Assembly (NCBI RefSeq): GCF_002214545.1
Contig: NZ_CP015105.1
Location: 2,001,933-2,065,932, forward strand
Reading direction: 5' to 3'
DNA: 64,000 bases
Origin: Thermococcus thioreducens
GTDB taxonomy: Archaea > Methanobacteriota_B > Thermococci > Thermococcales > Thermococcaceae
In this document: one piece after another, positions 58,549-64,000 of the stretch
How the letters are laid out: every line of letters begins with the position of its first letter
How positions within the stretch are numbered: position 1 is the first letter of the stretch
Program-made: the position numbers and the translations under genes
The notes under the pieces: model-generated
The model's database searches: none
Told to the model about the DNA's origin: nothing
What the model saw: the letters and a program-made list of their open reading frames with translations, nothing else

Positions 58549-58672
58549 TCACCCCCCAATTATCAAATTGTTATCTCCTGGGTCGTTTGGAGGTATGGGG
58601 TCAAAGAGTGCCGCCTTAATTCATAAAGTCAAATTCTAAGGGCACTTGAAGTTTGGTTGGCTCCCTAGAATT
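58549..58672 (-). pseudogene. Remnant of a fragment gene ending in DNNLIIGG
   Basis: The last frame reads KAALFDPIPPNDPGDNNLIIGG and TGA (58549-58551), close to the end of 59145 (NPIPENAPGDNNLIIGD). A stretch in another frame just before it (EPTKLQVPLEFDFMN) looks like the beta part. So most of the gene is deleted and only the tail and a bit more are left, directly ahead of the two-span gene 58544. Confidence 0.55.
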
Positions 58673-58696
58673 TATTTTCACTGCCTCGTTGACCGC

Positions 58697-59131
58697 TTAG
58701 TTGGTTGCCCACTCCTCTAATGTTGAAACCCGGAAGGAGTGCAATGCCAGAGCAATATAGACCAAATGGAATACTCCAATGATAATCACTAAACTTACGT
58801 CCTTGGTAACCAAGTACGCTTCAATAGAAGACAACACCTGCAGGCAGAGAATGTACATAACGCTTCTTAATGGAGTTAAGAGTCTGGTAAACACCCTATC
58901 CTCGTACCTTTCGGAAGTAAATACATACACTAAAAAAACAATCAACCCCAAGTCCAAATTTATCAATCCAACCATTAGGAAGAGAGCCACAGTAGTTACT
59001 GCAGACAGCACAGGATTTACTGAATTCTCACGATTCTTAGGAAGACCAGTAATATTGCCGATGAAGAGACCCAAAATAAAAACAGAATTCAGGAAAAGAT
59101 ATAGCAGGAAAAGATCTGCAAGCTGATCCAT
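58697..59131 (-). CDS. Four-span membrane protein, possible immunity-like partner
   Basis: 144 residues from ATG 59131 (GGGGTG seven bases upstream), about four spans: 5-25, 42-70, 86-105, 112-130. No similarity by eye to the other multi-span proteins of the array beyond general layout, as expected if each protects against a different partner. It follows the fragment gene 59145 by 13 bases. Confidence 0.65.
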   Translation of the reverse strand: MDQLADLFLLYLFLNSVFILGLFIGNITGLPKNRENSVNPVLSAVTTVALFLMVGLINLDLGLIVFLVYVFTSERYEDRVFTRLLTPLRSVMYILCLQVLSSIEAYLVTKDVSLVIIIGVFHLVYIALALHSFRVSTLEEWATN

Positions 59132-59144
59132 TTGCTACACCCCT

Positions 59145-59576
59145 TTAGTCCCCTATTATGAGGTTATTGTCCCCAGGAGCATTTTCAGGTATTGGATTCT
59201 CTAAGACATATATCCAAAGTTTTACGTACAGAGAAAATGCCCCAAAGAGCATTCCTGCACTTTCACTGGAAATTTCAATCCCTTTCTTTGCCAAAAACTT
59301 TACAATACCTTTAGTAGCCCCAGCTCCTCCTGCGATGCTTCTTACGTCTGTGAATGTTCCAACGAGTTCGTCTTTTACCCATTTTGCCCCAGAATACATA
59401 GCTTTTGCCACGTCCCCTGCAGTAACGGGTCGGGGATTCATTTCCACCACGCAAGTTATTGGTTCTTTCAGCTGGTTCAGGTAGGCCTTGATTGCTATTG
59501 GCGTTCCGGGGTTTATGTCGCTTAAGTCCACAGGCACTCTCCTCTCATTACTAGTCACATCGTTTCTGAGCTCCAC
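59145..59576 (-). CDS. C-terminal-type fragment ending in DNNLIIGD
   Basis: About 143 residues from GTG 59576; a start at 59627 would lie inside the upstream gene. No signal peptide. A beta-like start (VPVDLSDINPGTPIAIKAYLNQLKEPITCVVEM) is followed by a helical region and a hydrophobic segment (SAGMLFGAFSLYVKLWIYVL), then ENPIPENAPGDNNLIIGD. The order (beta domain, helices, membrane segment, DNNLI tail) is the same as in 60065 and in the giant protein's end. Confidence 0.55.
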   Translation of the reverse strand: MELRNDVTSNERRVPVDLSDINPGTPIAIKAYLNQLKEPITCVVEMNPRPVTAGDVAKAMYSGAKWVKDELVGTFTDVRSIAGGAGATKGIVKFLAKKGIEISSESAGMLFGAFSLYVKLWIYVLENPIPENAPGDNNLIIGD

Positions 59577-60063
59577 GAATTTTATTACTTCTGTGAATCT
59601 CCCTAAGGAGCTTGAAGGAATACCCAAAGTAAAGAATTGCTATTGCAAAGTAGATGGCCGAACCAATGGAGAACTCTTTTTTGAGGAGGGTGATGGATGC
59701 TGGAATCAAGATGTACACTGTCGCAAGTATGCCCAACAGCATGTAGTCATGCTTGGAAATTCCCCTCACCTTGCATGGGTCACCTTTGAGGCTACCGGTT
59801 AGGTACATGGCCCCTACAGTAAGAATGACGAAAATAATCATCCCAACCAGATAGTACCTGACCATCATGTGGAAGGTAAAGATAAACGCCAGATAGTACG
59901 CTGGCAATATAATCGCCCAAGTGTATATTTTTGCGGCTCCCTCCCAGAAATTGGTTCTGCGAATAATGTCCCTGTTGCTGACTAATACTGCCAGCGAAAG
60001 CAAGAGGACTGGGGAGACGACAATTAAAAGAAAGGAAGAGAAGCCTTCAAAACTAACGACCAC
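59551..60063 (-). CDS. Multi-span membrane protein, possible immunity-like partner
   Basis: 170 residues from GTG 60063; the last codons of the gene before it (GGA GGT GGC TGA) supply its ribosome binding site. Five hydrophobic segments (about 10-30, 45-63, 68-90, 105-125, 133-150), basic end. It overlaps the following fragment gene by a few bases to tens of bases depending on that start. Confidence 0.65.
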   Translation of the reverse strand: MVVSFEGFSSFLLIVVSPVLLLSLAVLVSNRDIIRRTNFWEGAAKIYTWAIILPAYYLAFIFTFHMMVRYYLVGMIIFVILTVGAMYLTGSLKGDPCKVRGISKHDYMLLGILATVYILIPASITLLKKEFSIGSAIYFAIAILYFGYSFKLLREIHRSNKIRGAQKRCD

Positions 60064-60064
60064 T

Positions 60065-60667
60065 TCAGCCACCTCCTATTAGATTATTGTCCGTTTCAGT
60101 GGCTCCTAGAAGGGAAGGTGCCTTTATGCTAGGGTAGAAATATAACAAAAGTCCACCTACAGTAAGTAGGGTTCCAACATCGATATTTAAAAACGCTAGA
60201 ATAACACCCGCTCCAGATGAGGAACCTCCAACTATCTCATATCCGGTCACATTTACAGTATTAGGCAGCAAGCAAATATCATACGTGATTATTTGTCCTG
60301 TTGAAAGCTTCACTGCTACCCTATAAATCGCTGGTTGGCCCCCTGGCGTCAATAGGTATTTATAGTAGCTCCCGCCAGGAGAGAGGAAATAATCTGCTGT
60401 AAATAACTTTTCTGCAAGGTTGTCATTAAATATTATCTCGAATCCCATATCATCGTTTTCTGAGTTCGCGAGAACTGTTACTGTTCTCTTTGAAGTGATT
60501 GGGATTTTAACGGAATCATCGTTCACCCCAGTCCAGACTGGAATTCCGGCAAAGTAAATCTCCTCCAGCACACTCCCGCTCCTCGATGCCTCCAGTTTTC
60601 CGCTTTCCCAGGCCTCTATTCTATACTCGTGCTCCCCAGCCTGAGCAGTCCACGTTAATGTAACCAC
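60065..60667 (-). CDS. C-terminal-type fragment ending in DNNLIGGG
   Basis: 200 residues from GTG 60667 (GGGGGG upstream), beginning directly in a beta domain (VTLTWTAQAGEHEYRIEAW) without signal peptide. LSPGGSYYKYLLTPGGQPAIYRVAVKLS echoes DDYYIYLFLDGGQPKEHIINVDLRL of the giant protein, so the two are relatives. A hydrophobic pair (GAGVILAFLNIDVGTLLTVGGLLLYFY) precedes ATETDNNLIGGG. Confidence 0.6.
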   Translation of the reverse strand: MVTLTWTAQAGEHEYRIEAWESGKLEASRSGSVLEEIYFAGIPVWTGVNDDSVKIPITSKRTVTVLANSENDDMGFEIIFNDNLAEKLFTADYFLSPGGSYYKYLLTPGGQPAIYRVAVKLSTGQIITYDICLLPNTVNVTGYEIVGGSSSGAGVILAFLNIDVGTLLTVGGLLLYFYPSIKAPSLLGATETDNNLIGGG

Positions 60668-60735
60668 TTTACTGCCCCCCTTATCGTGATGGCTTTATTG
60701 TCCTTTTTGTTATATTTTAGATTGCTTCATGAGTT

Positions 60736-61236
60736 TTAGAGTTTCTTCTTTGGGTTTTCCTTTATTATTTTGGCGAACTTAATGGATATTGATAGGTACA
60801 GGATTACGGGGATTGTCAGTACAATGCCATGAATTATTGTTATATTTTTGCATACCTCTAGGAAGGTCATCATTAGTAGTAGTGCATTTCCAAAGGCATT
60901 TAACTTTATTATATCTTCAATCCTTTTTAGAACTGCATCTGCTGTGTTTCTAATTTTGAAAACTATAAAGAGTAGAGTCAAAAACCACACGAGCACTAGA
61001 ATTGCTCCGAGTTCAGGGGCGATGAAGTCTAGTTTCCCTTTATCTGCGAGAACTATCATCGAGGCAAGCCCTGTGACGCTCCATGGAATTATAATTATGT
61101 CACCCAGAAACTCAACTGTTTTTCTTCCCAGTTCTTTTCGAATTGGTCGTAGTCCTTCGTATTTAGCAACCAAATACCCATCCACTAGCACCAAAAAAGA
61201 TGTAAACAGGAAAAGCAAAGTTACCCAACATGTCAT
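60736..61236 (-). CDS. Multi-span membrane protein directly after the giant surface protein
   Basis: 166 residues from ATG 61236; the GGA GGG TGA end of the giant gene gives the ribosome binding site. About five spans (4-25, 40-62, 75-95, 110-130, 135-152), basic end (KENPKKKL). In the toxin-immunity reading it is the cognate partner of the intact large protein. Confidence 0.65.
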   Translation of the reverse strand: MTCWVTLLFLFTSFLVLVDGYLVAKYEGLRPIRKELGRKTVEFLGDIIIIPWSVTGLASMIVLADKGKLDFIAPELGAILVLVWFLTLLFIVFKIRNTADAVLKRIEDIIKLNAFGNALLLMMTFLEVCKNITIIHGIVLTIPVILYLSISIKFAKIIKENPKKKL

Positions 61237-61241
61237 TGAAA

Positions 61242-64000
61242 TCACCCTCCGCAAATTAGATTATTGTCACTCTCTTGGGAACAGGTTGGTGTTGGGGCTG
61301 TGATTCCTTTGTATGTGGAATAGCCTACCGTTGTTAGTACGAGGGCTCCGAATCCAATCCCAGCTATTATCAAGCCTGTGGGGTTCCCACCTATTGCCAG
61401 TACAAAGCCCAATACTGTCGAAGCTCCACCAGCGACTTGTGCAGATTTTAATATATAATCCGCGGTTTCTATTTTCCCTCCCTCTTTATCATCTCCAGAA
61501 TATACTGTGACAGTGTATCCCAGTACACGACGTGTGTCGTTAAGTCGAAGATCTACGTTAATTATGTGTTCCTTGGGTTGTCCACCATCTAGAAAGAGGT
61601 AGATATAGTAGTCATCCCCGAATACTCTTTCAGATAACCATCCATCAACGTCTATTCCTATGTAGATAATGCCTTCTGAGTGTCTTTTAATAGTAGTCCC
61701 TGTAATGTAGTTTACCATGACCGCCTTCCAATTTTCACCGTTCCATACTTCATAACCACCAAACATGACTTTGGTAACCTGGATAGAGACGTCATCTGAG
61801 CTGTTGTTTAATATATGAATATGGCAACTAAGTTCGTCATATAATGGAATTGTGTCTTCGCATTCCATCCACGCCATCACGCTACTGTTGCTTGTCACGG
61901 TTATAATCTTTTCATCTTCGATTTCCCCATTAACATAGAGTGTGAAGTAATACTTCCCTAGGTTGGTAAGGGTCATGTTGAACCACGTGAGGTTAACTCC
62001 GAGACCATCAATCTGACGTGGATTGCGTTCAAATACTCGGATTGGATCACTGAACCCTCCATTCGGCGTCTGATAAGTGTAGAAAACCCTGATGGGAACA
62101 TTGTAAGCTGGATAATCCTCCTTGTTCTCCACAATCACGTCAAAATGAACTACCGTGCCCTGAACCACAGTACCATTAACATTCGGCACAAGCTTGCCGA
62201 AGAGCAAATCCTTCGGCCGCTCAACGTTAATTGATCCAGTTTCACTGTCTTCTGGGTTCCATGAGTCGTTCGAGTCGAGATTTCTTGAGAAGGCCTGTAT
62301 TTTTACGGAATGCTCCCCCACTGGAAAGTCATCCGGAACATTCCAGTGGAGTAATATTCCCGTGGAACGACCAGCAATAACAGTAACCTCAACAACGTCA
62401 ACAACAGTCCCATCAATCTTTAACTCAACCTTCACAGACTTGTCTACTGGATACGTATTCTTCAAATCCACACTGAACTCAACAGAACCACCAAGACGAG
62501 CCGTACTTGGCCAACTTGTTGGAACAACATCAATCATCTTCACAACAGTGGGGTCTGTGGAGTCATCCTCCTCCACCGTCACGTAACCACTAAAGCTTTT
62601 CTCATACTGGTCAAAAGTACATTTTCCAGTATACGTGAAGGTTCCAGACCAGGCATAATGAACACTACCAAAAGTTTCCGTTGCACTCCCACCTGCAGGA
62701 GCATTAACGCTAACGCTAAAACTCCTCGCGCTCGTGTCGCTGCTGCTTATTGGATAGACAATCCTGATAGTGCAAGTTCCAGCAATGTTAACATCATTGT
62801 CATTCCTCACTACAACCTTGAAAGTAACGTCTTCTCCAGTCTTGACGGTTCCATCACCATTCTCATCTTGAGCCAAAACGCTTACATAAACCTTGCTAGG
62901 ATCAATGCCTTCCTCCAACGGTATTGTCTTTGAATAACTCTCGGTTATTTCACGCTCATCATTAGCTGGACTAACACTGTTCGGTATCTGGCCGGAACTG
63001 GGGGTATAAGTTATCTTAACAGTCCCGCTTACCGTAACTTGGTCACTTCCATACACCCTTCCACTGACGGTACTCTCCACCACAAAGCTATCACCTGGAT
63101 AAAGAAAACCCATAGACTTGGAGTCACTCAACTCAGTTCCTTGAAACTCTAAATTCACGTTTGAGACGGCATTGTCTTCAACATGGAGGTGGACTGCAAC
63201 CTTGTATGTGACGTAATCCGAGGTTACCTCAACCGCCTCCACATTAACACTGTCAACCACTAAGCGCCCTTCCTCGTTGTTGGGATCAAGGGCCAACAGC
63301 GCAGTCTCATCGGCAGGGGTTATAACGGTTGTACTCTCGGAAAGTTCTGCCGTAGTGGACTCTTCTGGAGAAGTCGTCGAAACAGGCAGTACTGGCAGTT
63401 TTGGATCTATTGGATAGATCGGGTCTATTGGCTCTATTGGATAAATTGGCTCATTCGGAACTTGTACAGTTGAAGTGCTCGTACTCACGATAATTACCTT
63501 GAGCGCACTCCTCAACTCTGCAACTTTCTGATTAAGCATCCACTGAACCTCAGAATTGTTGTTACCACAATTCCTGGCCTTTACGAGAGTCATTATGTTG
63601 GATGTCAGCTCATAAGCCCGTAACGCACTTGGCCAGTAGTAGGTTGTAGTGTTAAGCATGAAACCGTCCTCAGACGGAGAGGTGACTAGAGTGGTAAACA
63701 CCATTGAACCATTCTCCGTCCACTCAACACGACCCAGTGTTCCAGTCTTCGTAATTACACTCCCATTGCGCAAAAAGGTTAAACTAACAAATTTCTCCTG
63801 ATACGTCAAGAAATTATACGCAGAATCTCTTAAGGCTTCAATGGAGTCTTCCATTCCCACGTAATCACTCACAGCGTACGCATGATAAAACTGAACCCAT
63901 GGATCTGCCAAAACAGGGTTTATCAGTTCTTCATTGTTTAAGGTTGGAGCTTCAGCGGGCTGGGTCCACTTCCATTTCTCCAGCGCCCAGGCTTCGTAAT
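61242..64000 (-). CDS. Giant surface protein with CARDB-like domains and DNNLICGG tail, 5'-truncated
   Basis: The frame is open to the right edge of the window, so the N-terminus is missing; 919 codons are visible. In order: a helical region, a Pro-rich repeat (IYPIEPIDPIYPIDPKLPVLP), a Ser/Thr linker, several beta-sandwich domains of the CARDB or similar type (TARLGGSVEFSVDLKN...; VVQGTVVHFDVIVEN...), a region like 60065 (YYIYLFLDGGQPKEHIINV), two hydrophobic helices (STVLGFVLAIGG...GLIIAGIGFGALVLTTV) and PTCSQESDNNLICGG. Likely exported and reaching far from the cell. The last part is the candidate toxin or membrane-active domain. Confidence 0.75.
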   Translation of the reverse strand, partial: YEAWALEKWKWTQPAEAPTLNNEELINPVLADPWVQFYHAYAVSDYVGMEDSIEALRDSAYNFLTYQEKFVSLTFLRNGSVITKTGTLGRVEWTENGSMVFTTLVTSPSEDGFMLNTTTYYWPSALRAYELTSNIMTLVKARNCGNNNSEVQWMLNQKVAELRSALKVIIVSTSTSTVQVPNEPIYPIEPIDPIYPIDPKLPVLPVSTTSPEESTTAELSESTTVITPADETALLALDPNNEEGRLVVDSVNVEAVEVTSDYVTYKVAVHLHVEDNAVSNVNLEFQGTELSDSKSMGFLYPGDSFVVESTVSGRVYGSDQVTVSGTVKITYTPSSGQIPNSVSPANDEREITESYSKTIPLEEGIDPSKVYVSVLAQDENGDGTVKTGEDVTFKVVVRNDNDVNIAGTCTIRIVYPISSSDTSARSFSVSVNAPAGGSATETFGSVHYAWSGTFTYTGKCTFDQYEKSFSGYVTVEEDDSTDPTVVKMIDVVPTSWPSTARLGGSVEFSVDLKNTYPVDKSVKVELKIDGTVVDVVEVTVIAGRSTGILLHWNVPDDFPVGEHSVKIQAFSRNLDSNDSWNPEDSETGSINVERPKDLLFGKLVPNVNGTVVQGTVVHFDVIVENKEDYPAYNVPIRVFYTYQTPNGGFSDPIRVFERNPRQIDGLGVNLTWFNMTLTNLGKYYFTLYVNGEIEDEKIITVTSNSSVMAWMECEDTIPLYDELSCHIHILNNSSDDVSIQVTKVMFGGYEVWNGENWKAVMVNYITGTTIKRHSEGIIYIGIDVDGWLSERVFGDDYYIYLFLDGGQPKEHIINVDLRLNDTRRVLGYTVTVYSGDDKEGGKIETADYILKSAQVAGGASTVLGFVLAIGGNPTGLIIAGIGFGALVLTTVGYSTYKGITAPTPTCSQESDNNLICGG

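Larger units (their letters stand above)
57815..64000 (-). other. Array of surface-protein C-terminal cassettes, each with a membrane partner gene
   Basis: Five pairs run in one direction: giant protein + 60736; 60065 + 59551; 59145 + 58697; remnant 58549 + broken 58334; 58030 + 57815. Four of the first members end in DNNLI-x-G-G/D. Each second member is a small protein with two to five spans. The region looks A+T-richer than genes before 57700. The layout is that of polymorphic toxin loci with orphan cassettes; the function is inferred only. Confidence 0.55.

Noticed and set aside
1..64000. CRISPR array
   Set aside because: No series of identical 28-30 base repeats with regular spacers was seen anywhere in the window.

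Overview
The window comes from a hyperthermophilic archaeon of the order Thermococcales, most likely Thermococcus. The evidence is a complete 14-gene membrane-bound hydrogenase (Mbh) operon, exact SurR-type sulfur-response operators, a Thermococcales glycolytic motif before enolase, a CGP-CTERM surface protein, archaeal TATA boxes with GGTG-type ribosome binding sites, and archaeal Taw3, MtaB, TRAM and DUF531 genes. The call rests on reading the sequence; no database search was run.

Layout. 1-4600: a truncated small gene, tRNA-His, taw3, lplA and an IS605-type TnpB element, bracketed by 126-bp direct repeats rich in hairpins. 4600-18800: housekeeping genes, including signal peptidase, DUF531, M19 dipeptidase, S9 peptidase, a RIO-like kinase, a PiT phosphate transporter with its DUF47 partner, a lipoprotein phosphoesterase, a cupin, a second signal peptidase paired with a secreted protein, MtaB and TRAM. 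19137-35784: two complete Mbh operons in tandem (mbhA-N, then a second A-N set), each with SurR sites at its promoter. They code for proton-reducing, ion-pumping hydrogenases that take electrons from ferredoxin. 35791-39300: two ferritin-like genes, the second split by a TnpB element, and a SagB-like nitroreductase. 39300-50054: THUMP, AAA ATPase, thioredoxin reductase (also with a SurR site), ornithine-type aminotransferase, an ECF S component, DeoC coupled to a DUF1884 protein (Family 4 'A-domain' encapsulin type), a frameshifted CGP-CTERM protein, and enolase. 50054-50838: a deletion derivative of a TnpB element with the RNA-coding 3' end kept, and a hairpin repeat. 50838-57702: LipS1-type radical SAM protein, Lrp regulator, XTPase, a two-HTH regulator, a SPASM protein, and molybdopterin genes moaE, moeB-like and moaD.

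57815-64000 is the most unusual part. It is an A+T-richer minus-strand array that starts (at the right edge) with a very large surface protein and continues with shorter C-terminal-like fragments. Each fragment is followed at once by a small multi-membrane-span protein. Four fragments end in the same tail, DNNLI-x-G-G/D. The layout resembles polymorphic toxin-immunity loci with orphan C-terminal cassettes. The toxin function is an inference; the modular layout and the shared tail are seen directly.

How parts fit together: redox and sulfur regulation (SurR) appears to tie both hydrogenases and thioredoxin reductase together. LplA and the LipS1-type protein both belong to lipoate metabolism. 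TnpB-type elements have shaped the window at four places at least (1733, 2619-4091, 36500-37933, 50080-50455).
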